Counted from the first letter of the stretch, positions 51,357 to 61,172 are shown. The stretch is DNA of 63,187 bases from Lachnospiraceae bacterium (GCA_017442585.1 JAFRZM010000041.1:1-63187); one strand, 5' to 3'. Translations and numbers: made by a program. The notes: a model not told the origin generated them from the letters alone.

Positions 51357-52277
51357 TTAAAGCACCCTGAGTTTACTTAAAAGTTTTTCAAAATAATCAG
51401 GTAAAGGTGCCTCAAATTCCATATATTTATTTGTTTTTGGATGAACAAATCCTATAGTTTTTGCATGAAGCGTCTGTCCTTGAAGTTTAAACGAACATTT
51501 CTTCGGCCCGTATACCTCATCACCCAGCAACGGATGATTAATACTTGCCATATGAACACGTATCTGATGTGTTCTGCCCGTTTCAAGCTTGAATCTCACA
51601 TATGTATAGTCTTTAAAACGTTTCAGCACAGTAAAATGAGTAATTGCCTCTCTTCCACCGGTCTTTACAACAGTCATCTTCTTCCTGTCAGCCGTACTTC
51701 TTCCAATATTTCCCGTAATCGTGCCGGTTTCTTCTTTAACAACACCGTGTACAATGCCTTCATAGATTCTGTTGCACGAATGCTCCGCAATTTGATCTGC
51801 AATAAACCTATGTGCAGCATCATTCTTGCATATTATCAAAGATCCTGTAGTGTCCATATCTATCCTATGAACAATTCCCGGACGTATCTCGCCGTTAATA
51901 CCCGAAAGATTATCTTTACAATGAAACATAATGGCATTAACCAAAGTTCCCGATTCGTGACCATTTGAAGGATGAACCACCATGCCTTTTGGTTTATTTA
52001 CAATCAAAACATCATCATCTTCATATAATATATCTAAAGGTATGTCTTCCGGAATAATATCTATTTCCTTGGCTTCCGGCACAGTTACTTTGATTCTGTC
52101 TAATGTATTAACTTTATAATTTGATTTTATTTTCTCGTCATTAACAGTTATATCGCCGCTCTTAATGAGATTCTGTATCAGTGTCCTTGACATATCATCT
52201 AGTGAATCCGCAAGAAATTTATCAATTCTCACCTGGTTCTCGGTATTTTCAACGATAAGTTCTATTGTTTCTTTCAT
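51357..52277 (-). CDS. rluD: RluD-like 23S rRNA pseudouridine synthase
   Basis: A 306-residue RluA-family enzyme. An N-terminal S4 domain (about 15-75, RIDKFLADSLDDMSRTLIQN) precedes the catalytic domain with GIVHRIDMDTTGSLIICKND near residue 138 and GRTHQIRVHMASINHPLLGD. Position next to lspA is that of B. subtilis ylyB, an RluD-type gene. It follows lspA by 11 nt on the minus strand and is probably cotranscribed. GGTGA precedes ATG 52277. Confidence 0.9.
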   Translation of the reverse strand: MKETIELIVENTENQVRIDKFLADSLDDMSRTLIQNLIKSGDITVNDEKIKSNYKVNTLDRIKVTVPEAKEIDIIPEDIPLDILYEDDDVLIVNKPKGMVVHPSNGHESGTLVNAIMFHCKDNLSGINGEIRPGIVHRIDMDTTGSLIICKNDAAHRFIADQIAEHSCNRIYEGIVHGVVKEETGTITGNIGRSTADRKKMTVVKTGGREAITHFTVLKRFKDYTYVRFKLETGRTHQIRVHMASINHPLLGDEVYGPKKCSFKLQGQTLHAKTIGFVHPKTNKYMEFEAPLPDYFEKLLSKLRVL

Positions 52278-52288
52278 TAAATCACCAC

Positions 52289-52801
52289 TTACCTTTTTAA
52301 AGAATCCTTAATTTTATTCAAATCATCATCTTTATAATAGAACAAAACCAAAACAATCAGGATAAAGCATGACACCGTAACATAAATATCCGCAACATTA
52401 AATATCGGGAAGTTAATCAACTTAAAATATATAAAATCAATTACATAATGATATCTTACACGGTCTATAAAGTTACCAAAGGCTCCCGCAACAAAGAAAA
52501 TCAAAAGCAAGTTCAACGGAACAAATCTCTTATCTTCCGGCATCCTGATATATAGGAACAAAAAAGCAGTTATAAAAACAAAAGTAAATAAATAGAAGAA
52601 AAAGAACCTGTTTTGAAGCATTCCGAAGGCCGCTCCTTCGTTTTCCAGGTATCTAAGTTCTAATACACCAGGTATCAATTCAACTACATGATTAGTTAAA
52701 TTTAAGTTATTAAACGCAAGCCTTTTTGTGAGCCTGTCAAATATTACCAAAATTAACAAAGTCGGGAATCCTATAAACAGCCTATTTTTGAGTTTTTCCA
52801 T
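52289..52801 (-). CDS. lspA: Lipoprotein signal peptidase (signal peptidase II)
   Basis: A 170-residue four-helix membrane aspartyl protease that removes lipoprotein signal peptides. Catalytic aspartates are in GAFGNFIDRVRY and PIFNVADIYVTV; conserved NEGAAFGM near residue 55. AAGGAG precedes ATG 52801. Paired with the rluD-like gene. Confidence 0.95.
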   Translation of the reverse strand: MEKLKNRLFIGFPTLLILVIFDRLTKRLAFNNLNLTNHVVELIPGVLELRYLENEGAAFGMLQNRFFFFYLFTFVFITAFLFLYIRMPEDKRFVPLNLLLIFFVAGAFGNFIDRVRYHYVIDFIYFKLINFPIFNVADIYVTVSCFILIVLVLFYYKDDDLNKIKDSLKR

Positions 52802-53089
52802 TGTTTATCACTCCTTATACAAAACAATTCAATCGTTCAAAGCGGAAAATAACAAATAATCATTTTATAAAATTGTATATTTTTACAGCTATTTTCCTTC
52901 CTACTGAACAAGTTTAAAATCGCAATATTTAAATAATTAATTTGAGTTTTAATTATTGTCTCTCGTAAATTCCAGATCTATTTTCTTGCACCTTGCTCAT
53001 TTTTAGAGAATTGTATATATTTTAAACCGTTTTTTATTTTCATTATCATCAAAGCGGAACATTACCAAACTTCCGGATTCTAAATGCAA
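52802..53089. other. 288-nt AT-rich gap between lspA and ylmH
   Basis: The largest non-coding stretch in the window. I find no reading frame with a start and ribosome binding site on either strand and no strong terminator. An 11-nt direct repeat, TCAAAGCGGAA, occurs at 52837-52847 and 53049-53059. In many Firmicutes divIVA stands between ylmH and lspA; it is missing here. The lspA promoter must lie here, but I see no convincing -35/-10 pair. Confidence 0.6.
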
Positions 53090-53842
53090 TTATTTATATA
53101 ATGAAAATTTAACTTTTGTCTTTCCTTTGCGATTTATATCGCCTATCTCATCAATGCGTACTTTTCCATGTTTTCTGACCGAAATCTTATCTCCATCTTT
53201 ACATTCATAAGTGCATTTTGTCACAAGTTTATTATTTACAAATACAACCTCATCTTTTACGAGTTCAGATGCCGTTCCTCGAGACAGATTAAAAATTTCC
53301 GAAATAAGAGCATCTAATCGATTAGACGATACAGAACCTGTTTTTTCAATAAAGCGCGTCCCAAAGTCCAAATTTTGAATATCATCAATTTTCGAAAGCT
53401 TCACATCAGTTCTTCTAACCCTGTCAATTGAATTAAGAAGCATCTCCGTCATCGTATTCTTACACAAAACCACAAAGAATCCGTCGCAGGCAAGAATATC
53501 ACCTATATTCTTCCGTTCAATCTGCAATCCCATTATGGTTCCTAAGATATCCCTATGTGTAATCTCACCTGCAAATTTTGCAGACTTTGGTTCAATCTTA
53601 ATAAAATCAATCGGATATTCATCTACAAAAGAAGCGTCAGACCGGAAAGCTACCATCTGACGCTCAAGATTGTCCACCAAATTATACGTATCCATATAAC
53701 TTGAAAATAATTTATTATTTGTAAGAAATAGTGAGTATTCGTACGGATCCATAAAGTCAGAGAAGAAAGCCTTATTCCTTTCTAAGGCCATTCTATCTAA
53801 ATCCTTTAAATGATTAAGAAATATCTTCTCTTCTGAATTCAT
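53090..53842 (-). CDS. ylmH: YlmH-like S4-domain RNA-binding protein
   Basis: A 250-residue protein with an N-terminal YlmH domain (about 1-165, ITHRDILGTIMGLQIERKNI) and a C-terminal S4 domain (about 170-240, GSVSSNRLDALISEIFNLSR). YlmH is encoded in the division cluster after sepF and binds stalled or obstructed 50S subunits in Bacillus. It starts 2 nt after the sepF stop with no good ribosome binding site, so translation is probably coupled. Confidence 0.9.
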   Translation of the reverse strand: MNSEEKIFLNHLKDLDRMALERNKAFFSDFMDPYEYSLFLTNNKLFSSYMDTYNLVDNLERQMVAFRSDASFVDEYPIDFIKIEPKSAKFAGEITHRDILGTIMGLQIERKNIGDILACDGFFVVLCKNTMTEMLLNSIDRVRRTDVKLSKIDDIQNLDFGTRFIEKTGSVSSNRLDALISEIFNLSRGTASELVKDEVVFVNNKLVTKCTYECKDGDKISVRKHGKVRIDEIGDINRKGKTKVKFSLYK

Positions 53843-53844
53843 GA

Positions 53845-54387
53845 TTAAAACTCGCTTCTAAACGAATTTGAATCATATCCGTTCATAAATCCCTGAAAAT
53901 CACCGGATATATCAACGTTTGCCGGAGTAACTATAAATATGTAATTGGAAATCTTCTGAAGATTACCATTCATAGCATAACAACTTCCGGAAATAAAATC
54001 GATAATTCTCTGGGCTACATCAACCGCAAGTCCTTCCACATTAAGGACAACAGTTCTTCCCTCAAGAAGAGTATCTGTTATCTCTCTCTCATCTTCTATC
54101 TTCTGCGGTCTGATAACACATACTTCCATCTCTGTAGAAGCATTACCTGCATAAGATTTATTCTGCTTGATAGGCGTAATCTTGCTGACATTCTTAAAAG
54201 AAGCTGCCTTACTTGCAAATGACTTCTTAGGCTCTTCTTCCTCCTCAACGTCCTCAACTTTTTCTTTCTTTTTCAAAACTTTGGCAACTGAAGAGTTATC
54301 GTTTTCAACTTCAAACTCATCATCATATCCGAAATCATCATCGGGATCAAGTTTCATTACATCAAGGATCTTATCTACTAAACCCAC
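53845..54387 (-). CDS. sepF: Cell division protein SepF
   Basis: A 180-residue FtsZ-membrane linker. The N-terminal MGLVDKILDVM can form an amphipathic helix; an acidic linker (about 18-60) leads to the SepF domain (about 85-170, CVIRPQKIEDEREITDTLL and RTVVLNVEGLAVDVAQRIID). Translation starts at GTG 54387, with GAGGAG about 10 nt upstream. In the cluster yggS-sepF-ylmH. Confidence 0.93.
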   Translation of the reverse strand: MGLVDKILDVMKLDPDDDFGYDDEFEVENDNSSVAKVLKKKEKVEDVEEEEEPKKSFASKAASFKNVSKITPIKQNKSYAGNASTEMEVCVIRPQKIEDEREITDTLLEGRTVVLNVEGLAVDVAQRIIDFISGSCYAMNGNLQKISNYIFIVTPANVDISGDFQGFMNGYDSNSFRSEF

Positions 54388-54406
54388 GTATAATCACTCC
54401 TCACCT

Positions 54407-55108
54407 TTATTTTCTACTGTAATCACGCGCACCGAAAATCTTACTTCCGACGCGTACCATTGTACTGCCTTCCTTGACGGCAGCCACAAAATCTTGTGAC
54501 ATACCCATCGATAATACATCCATATATACATTATCTATGTTTTGTCCGGCAATGTCAACAGCTAATTGCTTTATTTTGTAGAAAATTTTACGATTTTCTT
54601 CAGAATCTACCACATATGGTGCAGAAGTCATCAATCCCCGTATTCTTACATGCTTAAGACCGGCAATTTCTTTAACAAGTGAAAGCGCATCTTCTTCAAA
54701 AACACCAAACTTGGTTTCTTCTCTACCCATATTGACTTCTATAAGAATATCCTGCACGACATTAAGCTTAGCTGCGCACTTATCAATTTCTTCAGCCAGG
54801 CGGAGCGAATCCACCGCATGTATCATCGAAACTTTTCCGACAATATACTTTACCTTATTACGCTGAAGATGACCTATCATATGCCATCTTATATCCTTAG
54901 GCATTAGCTCTATCTTCTCGCATAACTCCTGTACATAATTTTCGCCGAAATCTCTTACGCCTACATTATATGCTTCCATAAGCATTTCAATAGGTTTTGT
55001 CTTACTTACGGCAATAAGTGTAACATCATCAACATTCCTTCCAACCTCATTACAAGCCGAAGCAATATCCGCTTTTACACTGTTTAATCCTTCAACCACT
55101 CCACTCAT
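54407..55108 (-). CDS. YggS family pyridoxal phosphate homeostasis protein
   Basis: A 233-residue PLP-binding, single-barrel protein of the YggS/PLPBP family with no catalytic turnover of its own. The PLP lysine is in TLIAVSKTKPIEML near residue 36, followed by FGENYVQEL and WHMIGHLQRNK. C-terminal LSMGMSQDFVAAVKEGSTMV binds phosphate. GGGG a few nt before ATG 55108. The standard neighbour of sepF. Confidence 0.94.
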   Translation of the reverse strand: MSGVVEGLNSVKADIASACNEVGRNVDDVTLIAVSKTKPIEMLMEAYNVGVRDFGENYVQELCEKIELMPKDIRWHMIGHLQRNKVKYIVGKVSMIHAVDSLRLAEEIDKCAAKLNVVQDILIEVNMGREETKFGVFEEDALSLVKEIAGLKHVRIRGLMTSAPYVVDSEENRKIFYKIKQLAVDIAGQNIDNVYMDVLSMGMSQDFVAAVKEGSTMVRVGSKIFGARDYSRK

Positions 55109-55126
55109 TTATATATCCCCTTTATC

Positions 55127-56491
55127 CTAATTAATAAGTTCACCCTCGGTGATCTTCTTTGAATCCAAAACAATATGATCATACGCACTAAGGCCAAAGC
55201 GAGTACCCCTTGCAATAATCGAATAGTCCTCATTGTTAGTCAGCACATCAACCAACTTCAAATATGCATAACCCTTGTTTACGCAATACACGCAGGTAAA
55301 AATTCTGTCCTTATCAAGTATCGACCGCTCATTTGAATTAGGTCTTACAATTTCATCACCCTTATCGATCCTTGTATCGTGAATGTAGTATTTTTTATTT
55401 TCTTCATCATGGTAATATATTCCGACAGGAATAAACTTAACAGTTTCCTTCTTGGTTTTCGAATCAACAACCGAAAGCAATACTCCAAGCGAATCCGAAT
55501 TGCCGCCCTTAGTCATATACTCCTCATCAATCTCATAAAAAGCCACATCAAGTATTGATGAATTCGGTATTTTATAACCGCTTACCGTTTCAATATCAAG
55601 ATTAATATCAAGATATCTGTCTGATGCATATCTTATCATTCCGGAATTAAGCTCCAAAATAAGGAAAATTGCCCCATCCCTCTCATCGATAGTAAACGGT
55701 ACCTCCATACGGAAGTTATCTTTTTTAAACTTAATCTTCACATAAGATTTTTCTTTCAACAAATTCTTTAACTCTTTATCAATCTTACACGCAAGAAACC
55801 AAGTTTCAGAAGTTATAACCTTGTATACCGTATCCCCCACATTAATATATTCGCCGTTTAAAACCGCCTTACTGGTATGGTTTACACCATTTAAATCATC
55901 TTCCGTAAAAGTATTAACGTTTAATTCTTCCATACCGTCGACAGAATAGATTACCACTCCCGGCTCATACGCATAATATGCAGACATTCCGGGGATAAGC
56001 TTTCCGCTCTTATTTACGTCAGCCACACCTTCCATATACATGGAATTAAGAGAATCCTTCAACCCATATACATTCGAAAAATTAGTATCCGAATACTCAT
56101 ACGAATATGACTCAAGGCGCTCCGCTATACGCGAAAGCCTCTTCGCAGTAAGAATATCTTCTGTTTTAATGCTGCTGTCAGGAATTACCGAATACTTCTC
56201 GTTAGAAAGGGAGTACACCAATGTCTTCGCAGAAGCTTTTCGTCCTTCTTCCGCAAAAAAATTTATGTACCCGTTTGATGAACTCTTTACAATTCTCTCG
56301 CTACGTAAAGCTAGCGCCGTATATGAATAATACGACGCCAGATTACCTGTTTTAACCTCGTAAGTCGAGGTGTGCTTATTCAAAGCAAATGCAATTATAA
56401 GAAAAATAAGGTATACGGACAAAACTGCAAATATTGCAGTTGCACTTTTAAACTGAAAAGGCTTTTTAAATTTAACAACCTGTTGTGCCAT
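55127..56491 (-). CDS. HlyD-like membrane-anchored adaptor protein
   Basis: A 454-residue protein with one N-terminal transmembrane helix (about 18-38, AIFAVLSVYLIFLIIAFAL) and an extracytoplasmic domain rich in beta strands. NLASYYSYTALALRSERIV near residue 48 is like the entry of HlyD/RND adaptor proteins, and KLIPGMSAYYAYEPGVVIYS lies near 163. No ABC or RND partner gene is adjacent; instead it sits upstream of yggS-sepF-ylmH, which suggests a role at the cell envelope during growth or division. Function unknown. Confidence 0.75.
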   Translation of the reverse strand: MAQQVVKFKKPFQFKSATAIFAVLSVYLIFLIIAFALNKHTSTYEVKTGNLASYYSYTALALRSERIVKSSSNGYINFFAEEGRKASAKTLVYSLSNEKYSVIPDSSIKTEDILTAKRLSRIAERLESYSYEYSDTNFSNVYGLKDSLNSMYMEGVADVNKSGKLIPGMSAYYAYEPGVVIYSVDGMEELNVNTFTEDDLNGVNHTSKAVLNGEYINVGDTVYKVITSETWFLACKIDKELKNLLKEKSYVKIKFKKDNFRMEVPFTIDERDGAIFLILELNSGMIRYASDRYLDINLDIETVSGYKIPNSSILDVAFYEIDEEYMTKGGNSDSLGVLLSVVDSKTKKETVKFIPVGIYYHDEENKKYYIHDTRIDKGDEIVRPNSNERSILDKDRIFTCVYCVNKGYAYLKLVDVLTNNEDYSIIARGTRFGLSAYDHIVLDSKKITEGELIN

Positions 56492-56545
56492 TAGTCCTAT
56501 ACCCCCACAAGATATATTGTAACACTATCCTGTGGTTTTAGCAAA

Positions 56546-59359
56546 TTATTTGCCACCTGTAAGCTTATTTACAACAATCTTACCTGCACGCTTAATTGCA
56601 TAAGGGCCCACCTTCTTAAGCTTATCTTCCGCACGTACCATGGTACTTGCTTCCGGTATATCACGTGTTAAGTGAATAGCATCAAATTCGCACTTTGTAG
56701 TACATAATCCGCAACCGATACACTTATTCTCATCAACTGTAGTTGCACCGCATGAAAGACATCGCATAGCTTCCTTCTTAACCTGCTCTTCTGTCAATGT
56801 AAGACGAAGATCTTCAAATGTATCCTTTGCGACACCGGCCTTCTTGCCAGGGATCTGTCTAGGTGCATTATCAAAGCTTTCCTTCTGAATGTCTTCTTTA
56901 TCAAATTCTATAAACTCACGTCTGTCGCGGGCAAGATCAAGTCTATTACCCGGATGTACGAATCTATGCATTGATACTGCAGCTTCTCTACCACCTGCAA
57001 TCGCATCAATCGCAAATCTAGGACCTGTATAAACATCGCCGCCCGCAAATATATCAGGCTCTGCTGTCTGTAACGTCAACGGATCTGCCAAAATGCCACC
57101 GTTCGGACGAGTCTCAACCTTTGTTCCCTTAAGAAGATCACCTAAGATTATAGACTGACCGATTGATAAAAGTACATTCTCGCAAGGAATTGTAATAGTA
57201 TCATTCTCGTCATACTGCGGATTAAATCTACCGTCCTTATCCTTCACGGAAGTACACTTCTTAAATATAACACCCGAAACACAGCCGTTCTCGGTTAAGA
57301 TTTCCTTAGGGCCGTAGCAGTTAATAATCTCGATGCCTTCTTCTCTTGCTTCCTCTACTTCATCTCTCGCTGCAGGCATTTCTTTTTCGCTTTCAAGACA
57401 AAGCATTGTAACCTTAGATGAACCTGCGCGGACTGCGGATCTTGCAACGTCGATTGCAACGTTACCACCACCAACTACAACAGTTTCACCGTTAAGTCTT
57501 ATAGAATGATCAAGGTTAATCTTTCTTAAGAAATCAACACCGGTTTCAACGCCTATAGCATCTTCTCCCGGAACTTTGGCCTTTCTTCCACCCTGGCATC
57601 CGATTGCAATAAAGAATGCCTTGTAACCTTCTTTTCTTAAACCTTCAATAGTGATATCCTTACCAACTTCTACACCGCACTTAAATTCAACGCCCATCTG
57701 GCGAAGTACGTCAATTTCAGCATCTATTATATCTTTTTCAAGACGATAGCTAGGAATACCGTTCATAAGCATACCGCCCGGACGATTTGTCTTTTCAAAT
57801 ACAGTTACAGGATAACCGTCTCTCCTTAAGAAATATGCTGCGGAAAGTCCTGCAGGACCACCACCGATAATGGCCATCTTATAATCATCAGACCACATAC
57901 CGCCGTCATGTTTCTCGCAAAGCGGTACATATCTTGTATCTTTATTTAAATCAAGTGAAGCAATAAATTTCTTAATTTCATCAATTGCCAAAGGCTCGTC
58001 AATAGTACCTCTTGTACATGCGTCCTCGCAACGTCTGTTACATACGGCACCACAAATCATAGGAAGTGGGTTATCAAGTTTAATTAACTTTAACGCATCC
58101 TCATATCTTCCTTCTGCAGCCATCTTTATATAACCCTGAACGGATAAGTGTACAGGACATGCTGTCTTACAAGGTGCAGTACCTGTTTCGTAACAGTTAA
58201 TCTTGGCTGTATCGCGGAAATCATAATTCCATTTTTCAGGCCCCCAGGATTTCTTATCCGGAAGTTCTGCCTTTGGATACGTAACTTCGCTTCCATCGTG
58301 CTTACAAAGTTTCTGTCCGAGTTTTGCTGCACCTACAGGACATACCTCAACACACTTACCGCAGGCAACACACTTTTCCTTTTCAACGTGTGCGCGATAA
58401 GCAGATGCAGACATATTAGGTGTATTAAATAACTGAGATGTACGAAGTGCGTTACATACGCCAGGTGCACAGTTACAAATAGCTACAATCTTACCTTCGC
58501 CGTCTATATTTGTAATCTGGTGAACGTAACCGTGGCGCTCTGCACGCTCCAAAATCTCATATACTTCTTCTTTTGTAATATAATGACCGATACCACGGCT
58601 GTCCATATATTCAGCCATATCGCCCATACCTATACAGTAATCACCGCGAACTTCACCGCTTCCTTCGCCACGCATAGTCTGCTGCTTTCTGCAGGAACAT
58701 TCGGAAATACCGTATTTATCATACATATCAATCCATCTTGAAAGATGCTCTACCGGTACAGAATGGCTTTCGAGATTAATAGCCTTTTCAACCGGAATAA
58801 CGTGCATTCCGACACCTGCACCACCCGGAGGCACCATCTGAGTAATACCCGCAAGCGGAAGCTGTGTCATAAGGTTAAAGAACGTAGCAAGCTGTGGAAA
58901 TTCATCCGTAAGCTTATCCTGCATCATCATAAACTCAGCAGAACCAGGTACAAATATCGGGAGTTCGAACTGCTTATGCTTATCAGGAGTCTTTGCTCTA
59001 TTCATTTCAATGATACCGATCCACTTAAGACGTTCAACCATCTTTTCCGTATCTTCGATAGTCATATTATTCATTTTGGCAAGTTCCTCGATGCTATATG
59101 GCACACGAGTCTTCTTGAAACTTAACAAAAACTTAACCTGTTCCTTATTAAGAATCAAGTCAAGCATCCAATACTCAGGATCACGATTATTAATCTTATG
59201 TGTAAGCTTCTTAACATAACGATCCGTAATAAGCGTTGCAAGCTGTAATACGAGTTTTTCTTTCTCTGGATCTTCCGCTACGTAGTTTTGATCCTGCCAA
59301 TAGTCATTTTCATTTATCATCGGGTCGCCGATTTTCCAATCTTTCATGCTCTTACCCAT
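56546..59359 (-). CDS. Composite Fe-S / FAD NAD(P)-dependent oxidoreductase (GltD-like)
   Basis: A 937-residue flavoprotein. Residues 80-120 look like a winged helix. Residues 218-302 hold unusual cysteines (ECSCRK, C242, CNCAPGVC), and a ferredoxin motif follows at 330-340 (CVACGKCVEVCP). Residues about 385-930 match GltD/NfnB-type subunits: an Fe-S N-terminal part (CKTACPVH, CGAVCNRRCEDAC), FAD motif IIGGGPAGLSAAYFL near 497, NAD(P) motif VVVGGGNVAIDVARSAVR near 645, and two C-terminal cluster motifs (CLSCGA, CIGCGLCTTKCE). No glutamate synthase large subunit adjoins. It probably shuttles electrons between NAD(P)H and ferredoxin or an unknown partner. Confidence 0.85.
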   Translation of the reverse strand: MGKSMKDWKIGDPMINENDYWQDQNYVAEDPEKEKLVLQLATLITDRYVKKLTHKINNRDPEYWMLDLILNKEQVKFLLSFKKTRVPYSIEELAKMNNMTIEDTEKMVERLKWIGIIEMNRAKTPDKHKQFELPIFVPGSAEFMMMQDKLTDEFPQLATFFNLMTQLPLAGITQMVPPGGAGVGMHVIPVEKAINLESHSVPVEHLSRWIDMYDKYGISECSCRKQQTMRGEGSGEVRGDYCIGMGDMAEYMDSRGIGHYITKEEVYEILERAERHGYVHQITNIDGEGKIVAICNCAPGVCNALRTSQLFNTPNMSASAYRAHVEKEKCVACGKCVEVCPVGAAKLGQKLCKHDGSEVTYPKAELPDKKSWGPEKWNYDFRDTAKINCYETGTAPCKTACPVHLSVQGYIKMAAEGRYEDALKLIKLDNPLPMICGAVCNRRCEDACTRGTIDEPLAIDEIKKFIASLDLNKDTRYVPLCEKHDGGMWSDDYKMAIIGGGPAGLSAAYFLRRDGYPVTVFEKTNRPGGMLMNGIPSYRLEKDIIDAEIDVLRQMGVEFKCGVEVGKDITIEGLRKEGYKAFFIAIGCQGGRKAKVPGEDAIGVETGVDFLRKINLDHSIRLNGETVVVGGGNVAIDVARSAVRAGSSKVTMLCLESEKEMPAARDEVEEAREEGIEIINCYGPKEILTENGCVSGVIFKKCTSVKDKDGRFNPQYDENDTITIPCENVLLSIGQSIILGDLLKGTKVETRPNGGILADPLTLQTAEPDIFAGGDVYTGPRFAIDAIAGGREAAVSMHRFVHPGNRLDLARDRREFIEFDKEDIQKESFDNAPRQIPGKKAGVAKDTFEDLRLTLTEEQVKKEAMRCLSCGATTVDENKCIGCGLCTTKCEFDAIHLTRDIPEASTMVRAEDKLKKVGPYAIKRAGKIVVNKLTGGK

Positions 59360-59404
59360 AAAATTAACCTGCCTTTCAAAATTTTAATATCTAATTATAA
59401 CATA

Positions 59405-59443
59405 AAATAATGGGTAACGCGAGCACTTTACCGCATTACCCAT
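59405..59443 (-). terminator. Terminator after adenine deaminase gene
   Basis: On the minus strand a 12-bp stem with one G-U (59432-59443 with 59410-59421, 10-nt loop) is followed by TATTTTAT. It separates ade from the oxidoreductase gene. Confidence 0.75.
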
Positions 59444-59465
59444 AAATAACATAATAATAAATTCC

Positions 59466-61172
59466 CTACTCCATAAGTGTCATCGTATCAACGTCAACAA
59501 CGCCCTTTGTGGTAAGACGCAGCGTCGGTATAACAGGAAGCGAGGCAAAAGACATAGTCATAAACGGATCTATGTCCTTAGATACACCTTGTGCATATGC
59601 CGCACGCTTTACCGCATCCATCTTCTTTTGAGCTGTCAAAACGTCAAGTTCGCACATTAAACCCGCAATCGGGAGAGATAATTCAGCGATAACTTTACCG
59701 TTATTTACAACAATCATTCCGCCGTTAATCTCTTTTAATCGCATTACCGCTGTGGCCATATCGCGATCATCACACCCGATACAGATGATATTATGAGAAT
59801 CGTGCGCTATACTTGTTGCAACGGCACCTTCCTTTAATCCGTAGCCTTTGACAAACGATATGCCTATATGTCCCGTCATATGATGCCTTTCAACGACTGC
59901 AAGTTTAACAATATCTTTATCGATATCAACAGCCGCCGCTTCACCTTCATCAGTCGTTAGAATCTCGCCCGGAACAAGACCGATTACCTTCTTTTTGCCG
60001 GTACACTTAAAGTCATCAGCCGTTACATCAATAATTCTAACCGTATCCGATATAGCACGCTTCGGAGCATATTCCTCACCAAGATCTATAGACCATGGCT
60101 TACCATCTTTATTACTTGAAACCAAAATTCCGTCTTTATAAACTTCATCTATATCTACATTTTCAAAATCATTAAGTACTACAAAATCCGCTCTGTAACC
60201 CGGACAAATTGCGCCTACACTACCAAGTTTAAAATACGTCGCAGCATTGATACTTGCTATGGTATATGCAACTTCCGGCCTTACACCCAAAGAAATCGCT
60301 TTCTTTATTATGTAATCAATATGGCCCTCACTGTATAATTCACCCGGATGTTTATCGTCAGTCACAAATAAACACCTATGATAATAAGGTTCCTTACATA
60401 AAGAGATTAAACCTGCAAGGTTCCTACCTGCAGTGCCTTCTCTAATCATAATCCACTGACCGCGGCGCATTTTTTCCAATGCTTCCTTATCATTCGTACA
60501 TTCATGATCAGAGAAAATACCCGCGGTTACATATGCGTTTAATTCTTTACCTGATAATCCGGGTGCATGACCGTCAACAATCTTACGCATATGATGGGTT
60601 TCTTTTATCTTTTCTATTACATCTGATTGGCGCCCTATAACTCCCGGATAATTCATCATTTCCGCAAGACCCAAAACTCTCGGATTACTTAAATACCTTC
60701 TTACATCATCGGAATCAATCTCAAATCCGCTTTCATCAAATCCTGTCGCAGGAACACAGGACGGAACCATTAAATAAACATCTAAAGGTACATCTTCCGT
60801 AGCATTTAAAATATAATCTATACCGTCGCATCCGCATACATTTGCTATTTCATGAGGATCCGCAATAATGGACGTTGTTCCGTGAGGCAAAACCGCTTTG
60901 CAATACTGTAACGGCGTAACTATAGAACTTTCAAGATGAAGATGACCGTCAATAAATCCGGGAACAATAGTCTTACCCTTAACATCAACTTCTCTTTCAC
61001 CGTTATAATCACCAATACCGACAAAGTATCCGTTTTTAATCGCAACATCGCCCTCTTCGAATTCCCCGGTAAATACATTGAGTATACGCCCATTCTTTAA
61101 TACAAGGTCCGCATTATACTCTCCAATTGCCGATGCAATTCTTCTTTTTCTGTGTTCTTCGCTTTTTTTCAT
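59466..61172 (-). CDS. ade: Adenine deaminase
   Basis: A 568-residue amidohydrolase converting adenine to hypoxanthine and ammonia. It has the metal motif GFIDGHLHLESSI near residue 70, family signature ADPHEIANVCG, and late metal residues in IFSDHECTNDKE and FVTDDKHPGEL. I chose ATG 61172 because AGGAGA lies 8 nt upstream; an in-frame ATG at 61244 has no site and would lie downstream of the promoter only marginally. Divergent from guanine deaminase. No purine riboswitch is visible in the leader. Confidence 0.95.
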   Translation of the reverse strand: MKKSEEHRKRRIASAIGEYNADLVLKNGRILNVFTGEFEEGDVAIKNGYFVGIGDYNGEREVDVKGKTIVPGFIDGHLHLESSIVTPLQYCKAVLPHGTTSIIADPHEIANVCGCDGIDYILNATEDVPLDVYLMVPSCVPATGFDESGFEIDSDDVRRYLSNPRVLGLAEMMNYPGVIGRQSDVIEKIKETHHMRKIVDGHAPGLSGKELNAYVTAGIFSDHECTNDKEALEKMRRGQWIMIREGTAGRNLAGLISLCKEPYYHRCLFVTDDKHPGELYSEGHIDYIIKKAISLGVRPEVAYTIASINAATYFKLGSVGAICPGYRADFVVLNDFENVDIDEVYKDGILVSSNKDGKPWSIDLGEEYAPKRAISDTVRIIDVTADDFKCTGKKKVIGLVPGEILTTDEGEAAAVDIDKDIVKLAVVERHHMTGHIGISFVKGYGLKEGAVATSIAHDSHNIICIGCDDRDMATAVMRLKEINGGMIVVNNGKVIAELSLPIAGLMCELDVLTAQKKMDAVKRAAYAQGVSKDIDPFMTMSFASLPVIPTLRLTTKGVVDVDTMTLME

